A stretch of DNA of 6,361 nucleotides, from contig JAFAGL010000154.1 in assembly GCA_023422735.1 (NCBI GenBank), forward strand, positions 1 through 6,361. Direction: 5' to 3'. Of the stretch, positions 1 to 5,421 are shown in pieces. The DNA is from Pseudomonadota bacterium. GTDB lineage: Bacteria; Pseudomonadota; Alphaproteobacteria; Rhizobiales; Rhizobiaceae. Every line of letters starts with the position of its first letter. Positions within the stretch are counted from its first letter, which is position 1. The notes beneath the pieces were generated by a model. The model was not told the DNA's origin and searched no databases. It saw only the letters and a list, made by a program, of their open reading frames with translations. The position numbers were made by a program, and so were the translations under genes.

Positions 1-298
1 CCACGCGGGAAAACAAGGGCGACGCCATGATCGTATCGAACTGCATACCGGCCCGTACCAGAACGCGCGAGCGGATCCATTCCAGCGCGCCGTAAACCAG
101 AAGCATAGCGACCGCGATCAGCGTCAAGGCGAGCAGCGTCATCTCGCTGCGGCTTTGCAGCACGCGATCATAGACCTGAAGCATGTAAAGCGGGCCGACG
201 AACATCAGCGCATTGATGGCAGCGCTAAACAGAATGACCGCACCGAGAATAGCCCGATAGCTTTGAAGGGCATCTTTGAAAGTATTGGTATTCTTCAT
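1..298 (-). CDS. Type I secretion system permease/ATPase, PrtD/PrsD family (N-terminal fragment)
   Basis: Reading the minus strand from the ATG at 298-296 gives 99 uninterrupted residues starting MKNTNTFKDALQSYRAILGA and running off the left edge. The segment from about residue 29 to 50 (NALMFVGPLYMLQVYDRVLQ, then SR) is the characteristic first-membrane-segment signature of the PrtD/HlyB-like inner-membrane ABC exporters of type I secretion. Two hydrophobic segments are visible, about residues 15-38 and 54-71, belonging to the N-terminal transmembrane domain; the ATPase domain would lie outside the window. Family members export RTX-type proteins or glycanases together with a membrane fusion protein, which is usually encoded directly downstream and would here be off the left edge. 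An AGG lies 7 bases before the start, a weak ribosome binding site. The gene is divergent from modA and shows no functional link with it. The substrate cannot be inferred. Confidence 0.85.
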   Translation of the reverse strand, partial: MKNTNTFKDALQSYRAILGAVILFSAAINALMFVGPLYMLQVYDRVLQSRSEMTLLALTLIAVAMLLVYGALEWIRSRVLVRAGMQFDTIMASPLFSRV

Positions 299-511
299 CA
301 AGGAACCTGACGATCACCCTTCTTCATTGCCATCGGCAGTCGATTCTTTTCATTCGCGCCGACCATTCGGCTCAGGCCTGTGCGTCATTGTCTTGCCTGC
401 GCACGCGAAGATGCGGCCCGAAAAGTGTTGATTGGATACGTGTTTTGTCGAAAATTTGCAAAGTAAACTTTTATAATTGTCAAAATACTCAGATTTTAGA
501 AAAGAAAACAG

Positions 512-537
512 ATAGGTATATGTTTAACTATACTTAT
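512..537. promoter_or_regulatory. AT-rich inverted repeat, possible second (degenerate) Mo-box
   Basis: ATAGGTATA (512-520) and TATACTTAT (529-537) are inverted copies with one mismatch in nine pairs, separated by 8 bases. The left half, ATAGGTATAT, differs from the Mo-box half-site ATCGNTATAT at only one defined position. The right half fits the consensus poorly unless the spacing is two bases shorter than usual. Its centre is 125 bases upstream of the clear Mo-box centre. It may be a secondary ModE site, a site for another regulator, or a chance dyad in AT-rich DNA. Confidence 0.3.
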
Positions 538-635
538 TATTTTATATAAATATCTGAAAAATAGAGGGATTTCTCACGGATGTCGTCGAGCATGTTAAAG
601 GTGCTGTACCCATGAAAGAGGGTGGACGCAGGGCG

Positions 636-663
636 ATCGTTATGTTTGATTGAATATAACGAT
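636..663 (+). promoter_or_regulatory. ModE operator (Mo-box) upstream of modA
   Basis: The arms ATCGTTATGTT (636-646) and AATATAACGAT (653-663) form an inverted repeat with 10 of 11 positions paired across a 6-base spacer. Overall length, spacing and arm sequence fit the ModE-binding consensus known from Escherichia coli, ATCGNTATATA-N6-TATATAACGAT. The site ends 33 bases before the modA ATG, and the right arm contains TATAAC (655-660), which could serve as a -10 box, so a bound repressor would block transcription start. The matching regulator is encoded at the end of the same operon (modE, 3278-3682). The expected role is repression of modABC when molybdenum supply is sufficient. Confidence 0.9.
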
Positions 664-666
664 TCC

Positions 667-686
667 GCCGGTGTCGCCGGCCTTTT
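667..686 (+). promoter_or_regulatory. Short GC hairpin with T tract in the modA leader
   Basis: GCCGG (667-671) and CCGGC (677-681) form a perfect 5-pair GC stem with a 5-base loop, followed by a short run of four T (683-686). The modA Shine-Dalgarno sequence (GAGGGAAG, 687-694) starts immediately after. The shape resembles a very short intrinsic terminator, but the stem and T tract are both below what usually terminates efficiently. It could equally stabilise the mRNA 5' end or simply be a chance structure. Confidence 0.3.
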
Positions 687-696
687 GAGGGAAGTC

Positions 697-1494
697 ATGT
701 TCGGTCGATTTGAGTTCAGAAAGTTCGCCTGCGCAGCCATCGTTGCGGCCATCGGTTTCAGCAGCGTGGTTTCCGCCCATGCCCAGGAAGAGGTGACGGT
801 CTTCGCCGCAGCCAGCATGAAGAATGCGCTGGACAATATCGGAGCTGCCTGGAAATCCGAGGACGGAGGCGAGGCGACGATTTCCTATGCTGCGAGTTCG
901 GCTCTGGCCAAGCAGATCGAGGCTGGCGCTCCGGCAGATCTCTTTATTTCGGCTGACCTGGACTGGATGAAATATCTTTCCGACAAGGGCTTGATCCAGA
1001 CGGAGAGCGAGACGCAGCTCCTGGCCAACCGCATCGTCCTGATCGCGCCTGCAGACAGCGAAGCAAAGGTCGATATCACGAAGGGTTTCGACCTCGCTGG
1101 ATTGCTGGCCGATGGCCGGCTTGCGATGGGCAACGTCGATTCGGTGCCGGCCGGCAAATATGGCAAGGCTGCACTGGAAAGCCTCGGTGTTTGGGAAAGC
1201 GTGTCCGGCAAGGTGGCGCAGGCTGAAAATGTGCGCGCTGCACTTGCCTTGGTCGCAACGGGTGAGGCGCCTTTGGGCATCGTTTATCAAACCGACGCGG
1301 TGGCCGAATCCAAGGTTAAGGTCATCGGCGTGTTTCCAGAAGACAGCCACGCACCCATCATCTACCCGGCGGCTCTGACGAATGATGCAAAAGGCGAAGG
1401 GGCGGGCGCATTCCTTGAGTTCTTGAAGGGCGAAACGTCCAAATCCTTGTTTGAAGAGCAAGGGTTCACCGTGCTCGATCAATCCAAGCAGTAA
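697..1494 (+). CDS. modA: Molybdate ABC transporter, periplasmic substrate-binding protein ModA
   Basis: This 265-residue periplasmic protein captures molybdate (and probably tungstate) and delivers it to the ModBC transporter. Residues 1-29 form a Sec signal peptide: Arg/Lys-containing start, hydrophobic stretch around residues 10-26, and an AHA cleavage site before QEE. The mature protein carries the family blocks VFAAASMKNAL (35-45), ASSALAKQIEAGAPADLFIS (66-85), VPAGKY (150-155), ENVRAALALV (177-186) and GIVYQTDA (194-201). By alignment with E. coli ModA the oxyanion ligands are Ser40, Ser67, Ala152, Val179 and Tyr197, all conserved. The start was placed at ATG 697 because GAGGGAAG lies just before it and the signal peptide begins there; an upstream in-frame GTG (622) would put the Mo-box inside the gene. 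It is first in the modABC-modE operon, with modB starting 13 bases after its stop. Confidence 0.96.
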   Translation: MFGRFEFRKFACAAIVAAIGFSSVVSAHAQEEVTVFAAASMKNALDNIGAAWKSEDGGEATISYAASSALAKQIEAGAPADLFISADLDWMKYLSDKGLIQTESETQLLANRIVLIAPADSEAKVDITKGFDLAGLLADGRLAMGNVDSVPAGKYGKAALESLGVWESVSGKVAQAENVRAALALVATGEAPLGIVYQTDAVAESKVKVIGVFPEDSHAPIIYPAALTNDAKGEGAGAFLEFLKGETSKSLFEEQGFTVLDQSKQ

Positions 1495-1507
1495 CGCCAG
1501 GCCTTGC

Positions 1508-2209
1508 ATGGAATGGTGGGCGCTCAGCGCTGACGAATGGACGGCAGTTCGGCTGTCCATTCGTGTATCTATTTGGGCAACCGTGGCGAGTTTACCCGCG
1601 GGAATTCTGGTCGCCTATCTTTTGGCCAGACGGGATTTCTGGGGCAAATCCCTGCTGAATGGGCTGGTTCATTTACCTCTGATCCTGCCGCCTGTGGTCA
1701 CAGGCTATGCGCTTCTTCTCACTTTTGGACGCCGCGCTCCGGTCGGCGCTTTCCTGGAGAATACGTTTGGAATCGTTTTCTCCTTTCGCTGGACGGGTGC
1801 TGCGCTGGCTTGCGCGATCATGGCGTTTCCGTTGATGGTTCGCGCGATCCGATTGTCTATCGAGGCGGTGGATCAACGCTTGGAGGCAGCCGCCAGCACA
1901 TTGGGCGCGAACCCCGCCTGGGTGTTCCTGACCGTCACATTGCCCTTGATTCTGCCGGGAATCCTTGCCGGTACGATCCTGGCTTTCGCCAAGGCGATGG
2001 GCGAATTCGGCGCCACCATCACCTTCGTGTCGAATATTCCAGGCGAAACGCAGACGCTTCCGTCCGCCATCTACACGTTCACGCAGGTTCCAGGCGGCGA
2101 GTTTGGCGCCTTGCGGCTGACACTTGTTTCCGTGTGCATTGCCATGGCCGCGCTGATCCTGTCAGAAATCCTGGCCAAGCACTTGAAGCGACAGGTGAGC
2201 CCGCAATGA
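1508..2209 (+). CDS. modB: Molybdate ABC transporter, inner-membrane permease ModB
   Basis: This 233-residue integral membrane protein would dimerise to form the molybdate channel. Several hydrophobic segments are visible, for example around residues 15-40, 55-72, 95-112, 140-165 and 203-222. The cytoplasmic EAA loop that docks on the ATPase is clear: EAAASTLGANPAWVFLTVTL begins at residue 126, with the conserved Gly133 and Pro145/Pro150, followed by AFAKAMGEFG (159-168), typical of ModB/CysT-type permeases. The length matches the usual 220-235 residues. ATG 1508 was chosen because it gives the standard ModB N-terminus (MEWWALSADEW) and has an AGG (1499-1501) 6 bases upstream; the frame stays open further upstream but only as an overlap with modA. 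The stop overlaps the modC start in an ATGA motif, indicating translational coupling. Confidence 0.95.
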   Translation: MEWWALSADEWTAVRLSIRVSIWATVASLPAGILVAYLLARRDFWGKSLLNGLVHLPLILPPVVTGYALLLTFGRRAPVGAFLENTFGIVFSFRWTGAALACAIMAFPLMVRAIRLSIEAVDQRLEAAASTLGANPAWVFLTVTLPLILPGILAGTILAFAKAMGEFGATITFVSNIPGETQTLPSAIYTFTQVPGGEFGALRLTLVSVCIAMAALILSEILAKHLKRQVSPQ

Positions 2210-3309
2210 CGCTCCTTGTGGATGTAAGAAAGGCGCTCGGTGCATTCGACCTGCAAGCGCGTTTCGATGTGGGCAACGGGCTTACCGCATTTTTTGGCCA
2301 GTCGGGCTCGGGAAAAACTACCATGATCAATTTGATCGCGGGCCTGATCCGTCCCGATCGAGGGATCATCGAAATCGACAACCGCAAGCTGGTGAACACC
2401 GAAAGACGAATCTTTGTTTCACCCCACAAGCGGCGCATCGGATATGTGTTTCAGGATGCGCGGCTGTTTCCGCATCTAACCGTTCGACAGAACTTGCTTT
2501 ATGGGCGCTGGTTTGCAGCGACATCAGACCGGAATGTCGATTTTGACGAAGTCGTGAACCTGCTCGGGATCGGATCGCTTCTGACGCGCAGGCCGCAGGC
2601 GCTGTCCGGTGGTGAAAAGCAACGCGTTGCCATCGGGCGCGCCTTGCTTGCAAATCCACGCATCCTTCTCATGGACGAGCCGCTCGCGGCGCTTGACGAC
2701 GCCCGAAAGCGCGAAATCATGCCTTACCTTGAACGTTTGCGCGACACGGCGAAGATACCGATTATCTATGTTAGCCATTCCGTCAGCGAAGTGGCGCGGC
2801 TGGCGGATAATGTGGCGATCTTTCGGTCAGGGCGGGTATTGGCGCATGGTCCCGCTTCCGACATTCTTTCGCAGCATGCGCTTTTGCCGATTTCGGACCA
2901 AGGCGAGTCGGGTTCGCTCATCGATCTGGTGGTTTGGGGGCATGATTCACAGTACAATCTCACATGTCTGCGCGGCGGCAATACGGAATGGTACTTGCCC
3001 GATATCAAGGCAGAACGCGGAAAACGCCTGCGTGTTCACGTGCGTGCCCGCGATGTGATGTTGGCAACCAGTCGTCCGACCGGGATCAGCGCGCTGAATA
3101 TTCTGGACACCGAAATCGCTGAAATCGACGCACGGCAGGGGGGCAATGTCCATGTCAGGTTGAAAGCTGGCGAAACACATCTGCTTTCGCGCATCACGAA
3201 GCGCTCGATGGTTGAATTGAAGCTCGAACAGGGCCAGCATGTTTATGCGGTAATCAAGGCGGTCAGCCTCGTCGACGATGCCACCGGCGGTAGCGCGCGC
3301 CCGGATTGA
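2206..3309 (+). CDS. modC: Molybdate ABC transporter, ATP-binding protein ModC
   Basis: This 367-residue cytoplasmic ATPase powers ModB. It shows Walker A GQSGSGKTT (31-39), the Q-loop in FQDARLFPH (Gln83), signature LSGGEKQ (133-139), Walker B ILLMDEP (153-159, catalytic Glu158), the D-loop ALDD (162-165) and the switch His191. Residues about 293-356 form a C-terminal Mop/TOBE domain, recognisable from ISALNIL, VHVRLKAGETHLLSRIT and GQHVYAVIKAVSL. Such domains bind molybdate and in some ModC proteins mediate inhibition of transport at high molybdate. The full domain set and length are normal for ModC. The ATG overlaps the modB stop by four bases (ATGA), with a good ribosome site AGGTGA upstream (about 2193-2198). 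The last 32 bases overlap the longest reading of modE. All catalytic motifs are intact. Confidence 0.96.
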   Translation: MTLLVDVRKALGAFDLQARFDVGNGLTAFFGQSGSGKTTMINLIAGLIRPDRGIIEIDNRKLVNTERRIFVSPHKRRIGYVFQDARLFPHLTVRQNLLYGRWFAATSDRNVDFDEVVNLLGIGSLLTRRPQALSGGEKQRVAIGRALLANPRILLMDEPLAALDDARKREIMPYLERLRDTAKIPIIYVSHSVSEVARLADNVAIFRSGRVLAHGPASDILSQHALLPISDQGESGSLIDLVVWGHDSQYNLTCLRGGNTEWYLPDIKAERGKRLRVHVRARDVMLATSRPTGISALNILDTEIAEIDARQGGNVHVRLKAGETHLLSRITKRSMVELKLEQGQHVYAVIKAVSLVDDATGGSARPD

Positions 3310-3682
3310 AGGATTCTTGTCTTTGGCCATTCTGTCCTTGCGCATCAAGCTTGGCGGCGGACATGTCGGGCATGGGAAGATCGAACTTCTCGAACATATC
3401 GCCCGGGAAGGCTCCATATCCGGCGGAGCGCGCTGCATGCGGATGTCTTACAAGCGTGCCTGGGACCTTGTTGAAGAACTGAATCGCATCTTCGGCAAGC
3501 CGGTGATCGCAACGCAAAGCGGTGGTAAAAACGGCGGTGGAGCGCGCTTGACGGAAACCGGCGCAGCGATCGTAAGTGCGTTTCGAGCCATAGAGCAATC
3601 GGCGCTTGCGGCGGCACATTCGCAGATCGAAATGCTTGAAGCACAGATCGCGAATACCGACTCCGAACCCTCTGGGGATTAA
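3278..3682 (+). CDS. modE: Short ModE-type molybdenum-dependent repressor (DNA-binding domain only)
   Basis: The longest reading is 134 residues. Residues about 32-105 form the winged helix-turn-helix of ModE: GHGKIELLEHIAREGSISGG, then ARCMRMSYKRAWDLVEELN and FGKPVIATQSGGKNGGGARL, close to the E. coli ModE DNA-binding domain. After a helical tail rich in Ala, Glu and Gln (about 101-126, probably the dimerising helix) the protein ends at the TAA. The molybdate-binding Mop domains that make up the second half of full-length ModE are absent. Short ModE proteins of this kind are known from Agrobacterium, where they repress modABC. The start is uncertain: ATG 3278 overlaps modC by 32 bases without a well-placed ribosome site, whereas GAAGGA (3308-3313) sits 9 bases before TTG 3323, which would give a 119-residue protein beginning (M)AILSLRIKLGGG. 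Its likely target is the Mo-box at 636-663, making the operon autoregulated. Confidence 0.9.
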   Translation: MPPAVARARIEGFLSLAILSLRIKLGGGHVGHGKIELLEHIAREGSISGGARCMRMSYKRAWDLVEELNRIFGKPVIATQSGGKNGGGARLTETGAAIVSAFRAIEQSALAAAHSQIEMLEAQIANTDSEPSGD

Positions 3683-3685
3683 TGC

Positions 3686-3711
3686 GACCTTTCACGGGTT
3701 TCAGCCCGGTC
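3686..3711 (+). terminator. Weak hairpin after modE, possible end of the mod operon
   Basis: CGGG (3695-3698) pairs with CCCG (3705-3708) around a 6-base loop just after the modE stop. GACC (3686-3689) could alternatively pair with GGTC (3708-3711) around the inner GGG/CCC stem. There is no T tract, so this is not a convincing intrinsic terminator. A second imperfect dyad, AGATCA (3717-3722) with TGATCT (3739-3744), follows. The mod operon presumably ends in this region because a new gene set with its own leader begins downstream, but the mechanism is not visible. Confidence 0.25.
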
Positions 3712-3826
3712 TGTTCAGATCACAATTTCCGAAGGTGATGATCTAAGCCCTTTGGCGTACTTGCGCGGTTCGTGTGCTGTGTGCATGCTCAGCCATCAAC
3801 TGCTTGATCGACAGGTCGGGCAACGC

Positions 3827-3894
3827 AGACCTCTCGGGAGGAGGTCTCACGATGGAACGTCGCTACGGCGACGAGAGTGAGAGCGTGAGGGCGG
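3827..3894 (+). promoter_or_regulatory. Structured 5' leader of the Liv-type operon (two hairpins)
   Basis: Hairpin 1 is a perfect 7-pair stem, AGACCTC (3827-3833) with GAGGTCT (3841-3847), around a 7-base loop. Its loop end and 3' arm contain the strong Shine-Dalgarno sequence GGGAGGAGG (3836-3844), so folding would hide it. Hairpin 2 is a perfect 6-pair stem, CGTCGC (3858-3863) with GCGACG (3868-3873), closed by a C(UACG)G loop of the very stable UNCG class. A 22-codon ORF starts between them. The CTCTC of hairpin 1 (3831-3835) could instead pair with GAGAG at 3873-3877 or 3879-3883, and its CCTC with GAGG (3887-3890) before the livG ATG, so alternative folds exist. I compared it from memory with guanidine, TPP, SAM-II, glycine and fluoride motifs and saw no match. 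The structures are seen directly; a regulatory role is inference. Confidence 0.5.
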
Positions 3895-3920
3895 ATGAGC
3901 GACGTCATTCTGACGGCTGA
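3852..3920 (+). CDS. Candidate 22-codon upstream ORF (leader peptide) overlapping livG
   Basis: ATG 3852 is preceded by GGAGGAGG (3837-3844) with an ideal 7-base spacing, a much better ribosome site than that of livG itself. The frame runs 22 codons to a TGA at 3918-3920, giving a hydrophilic peptide that starts MERRYGDESESV and has five Arg and six acidic residues. It overlaps the first 26 bases of livG in another frame. Hairpin 2 lies inside codons 3 to 8, so a translating ribosome would unfold it. The ORF may couple translation to livG, act as a leader peptide, or be a coincidence in which the SD has some other use. No homologous peptide is known to me. Confidence 0.4.
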   Translation: MERRYGDESESVRADERRHSDG

Positions 3921-4647
3921 GAATCTAACAAAAGAGTTCAAAGGCTTCGTCGCTGTGGATGGCGTAGACCTGAAAGTGCGGCGAGGTGAAATTCACGCAC
4001 TGATAGGACCGAACGGCGCGGGAAAAACCACCTGCTTCAATCTGCTGACGAAGTTTCTACCACCCACGCGAGGCAAGATTACCTATGCAGGGCAGGATAT
4101 CACCTCGCTGTCACCCGCCGACATTGCGCGGCTCGGTCTGGTGCGGTCGTTTCAGATTTCGGCCGTGTTTCCGCATCTGACAGCACTGGAGAATGTGCGG
4201 ATCGCGTTGCAGCGCCGGCGCGGTGACAGTTTCGACTTCTGGCGTTCGCAGAAGGTTCTTGCACGCTTCGATGAAGAAGCGATGCATTTGTTGTCCGAAG
4301 TCGGACTGTCGGAATTCACGCATATAATGGCAAGCGAACTGTCCTACGGACGCAAGCGCGCGCTGGAAATTGCGACAACTTTGGCACTTGAGCCGGAAAT
4401 GCTGCTTCTCGATGAGCCGATGGCCGGCATGGCGCAGGCCGATGTCGAACGTATTACCGCCTTGATCAAGCGTATCTCCACCAATCGCACCATTTTGATG
4501 GTGGAACATAATTTGTCGGTTGTGGCGAGTTTGTCGAACACGATTACCGTTCTGGCACGCGGGAAAGTCCTGGCTGAAGGCGATTACGCCACCGTGTCAA
4601 AGGACCCGCGCGTGGTCGAGGCCTATATCGGAGCCGGTCATGGTTGA
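3895..4647 (+). CDS. livG: Branched-chain amino acid-type ABC transporter ATP-binding protein (LivG family)
   Basis: This 250-residue cytoplasmic ATPase is one of the two non-identical nucleotide-binding subunits of a hydrophobic amino acid (HAAT) type importer. It shows Walker A GPNGAGKTT (38-46), Q-loop SFQISAVFPHLTALENV (Gln87), signature LSYGRKRAL (149-157), Walker B MLLLDEP (169-175, Glu174) followed by MAGM, and switch His205 in VEHN. The LivG-type stretch SFQ..AVFPHLT and the AYIG C-terminus separate it from LivF. In the signature, Arg-Lys stands where Gln-Arg or similar is usual in LivG proteins. ATG 3895 is the only plausible start because an in-frame TGA lies at 3886-3888; its ribosome site (GAGGG, 3887-3891) is only 3 bases away, so translation may depend on the upstream ORF. 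The final 8 bases overlap livF. The substrate is unknown: LivG-family proteins also serve urea, amide and aromatic acid importers. Confidence 0.9.
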   Translation: MSDVILTAENLTKEFKGFVAVDGVDLKVRRGEIHALIGPNGAGKTTCFNLLTKFLPPTRGKITYAGQDITSLSPADIARLGLVRSFQISAVFPHLTALENVRIALQRRRGDSFDFWRSQKVLARFDEEAMHLLSEVGLSEFTHIMASELSYGRKRALEIATTLALEPEMLLLDEPMAGMAQADVERITALIKRISTNRTILMVEHNLSVVASLSNTITVLARGKVLAEGDYATVSKDPRVVEAYIGAGHG

Positions 4648-5386
4648 AGCCGTTTTCGCTGAACGATCAGCGCCCGCAGCAGCCGGCGAGCCTCTTCTAG
4701 ATGTCCGTCACCTCGAAGCTTGGTATGGTGAAAGCCATGTGTTGCACGGGATCAATTTTGATGTGCGCGCCGGTGAGGTTGTGACGCTTCTGGGGCGCAA
4801 CGGGGCGGGAAAGACGACGACGCTCAAGGCCATCATGGGCATGCTGACCAAACGCAAGGGCTCAGTCGTCTTCAAAGGCAAGGAACTGATGCATGCGCCG
4901 GCCCGACATGTGGCCAAGGAAGGCATCGCTATCTGTCCGGAAGAACGCGGCATCTTTTCTTCTCTTTCAGTGGAAGAAAACCTGATGCTTCCGCCCAAGG
5001 TGCAGCCGGGTGGGCTGAGCGTCGAGCAAATCTTCGATCTGTTTCCCAATCTGAAAGAACGTCTGGGAAGTCAGGGAACGAAGCTTTCGGGCGGTGAACA
5101 GCAGATGCTGGCGATCGGCCGGATTTTGCGCACCGGCGCGAAGCTGCTTCTGCTTGATGAACCAACCGAGGGCTTGGCTCCCGTGATCGTCCAGCAGATC
5201 GGCCACACCTTGGCGCGCTTGAAGAAAGAGGGCTTCACGATCGTGCTGGTTGAACAGAATTTCCATTTTGCGGCCTCCGTTGCCGATCGGCATTTCATTG
5301 TCGACCAAGGCCGGACCGTGGACATGATCGAGAACAGGGAACTGGAAGCCAATCTGGAGAAGTTGCACGCTTATCTCGGGGTTTAA
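4640..5386 (+). CDS. livF: Branched-chain amino acid-type ABC transporter ATP-binding protein (LivF family)
   Basis: This 248-residue protein is the second ATPase subunit of the importer, expected to pair with the preceding LivG-type protein. It shows Walker A GRNGAGKTT (52-60), PEERGIFSSLSVEENL (100-115) at the Q-loop position, signature LSGGEQQ (149-155), Walker B LLLLDEP (169-175) followed by TEGLAP, and LVEQN (203-207), where the usual switch His is Gln; this last substitution is typical of the LivF family. The first 17 or so residues are an Ala-rich extension before the ABC core begins at EPLLDVRHLEAWYG. ATG 4640 was chosen because GGAG (4630-4633) lies 6 bases upstream and it gives an 8-base overlap with livG; the open frame extends further upstream but only within livG. 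The gene for the binding protein starts 35 bases after the stop. Confidence 0.9.
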   Translation: MVEAVFAERSAPAAAGEPLLDVRHLEAWYGESHVLHGINFDVRAGEVVTLLGRNGAGKTTTLKAIMGMLTKRKGSVVFKGKELMHAPARHVAKEGIAICPEERGIFSSLSVEENLMLPPKVQPGGLSVEQIFDLFPNLKERLGSQGTKLSGGEQQMLAIGRILRTGAKLLLLDEPTEGLAPVIVQQIGHTLARLKKEGFTIVLVEQNFHFAASVADRHFIVDQGRTVDMIENRELEANLEKLHAYLGV

Positions 5387-5421
5387 CAACTAAAGGCGAA
5401 AAGCCGCCGGAGGAGGATGGA

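Larger units (their letters stand above)
299..696. other. Divergent intergenic region between the PrtD-type gene and modA
   Basis: About 400 bases carry no convincing gene on either strand. The left part (299-430) has the base composition of the flanking genes and includes a small inverted repeat (GCCGA at 358-362 with TCGGC at 367-371). From about 440 to 560 the sequence is strongly AT-rich, as expected for a promoter region. It contains a perfect 10-base palindrome TTTATATAAA (541-550), a dyad at 512-537, and a wider pair CAGATA (509-514) / TATCTG (551-556). The right part carries the ModE operator (636-663) and a hairpin (667-681) before modA. Promoters for both flanking genes must lie here, but I could not assign -35 and -10 boxes with confidence. 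Confidence 0.7.

Noticed and set aside
417..427. CCCGAAAAGTG, reminiscent of the intergenic palindromic repeats common in Rhizobiales
   Set aside because: Only one partial half is present, with no matching inverted arm nearby and no second copy in the window. It could be a decayed remnant but cannot be supported.
622..696. Extended N-terminus of modA from GTG 622
   Set aside because: It would place the Mo-box inside the coding region and put 25 residues before an otherwise normal signal peptide. ATG 697 has a proper ribosome site.
640..1560. 306-residue open frame on the minus strand opposite modA
   Set aside because: It lies antisense to a well-supported modA, shows no recognisable domain, and its composition is that of a shadow frame in GC-rich DNA.
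1537..2205. Long N-terminal extension of modC through the modB region
   Set aside because: The frame is open but encodes low-complexity, non-family sequence opposite a clear ModB. The ATG at 2206 with its coupled ATGA and ribosome site gives the normal ModC N-terminus.
3858..3873. Guanidine-II (mini-ykkC) riboswitch hairpin with ACGR loop
   Set aside because: The loop of hairpin 2 is UACG closed by C-G; an ACGR loop would need a T-C pair at its base. Hairpin 1 has an unrelated 7-base loop, so the motif does not fit.
4520..4639. Upstream extension of livF within livG
   Set aside because: The extension has no ABC-family similarity, and ATG 4640 has a well-spaced GGAG and gives a normal-length LivF.
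5396..5406. GGC-GAAAA-GCC mini-hairpin between livF and the binding-protein gene
   Set aside because: A three-pair stem is expected by chance and is too weak to propose as a processing or termination signal.
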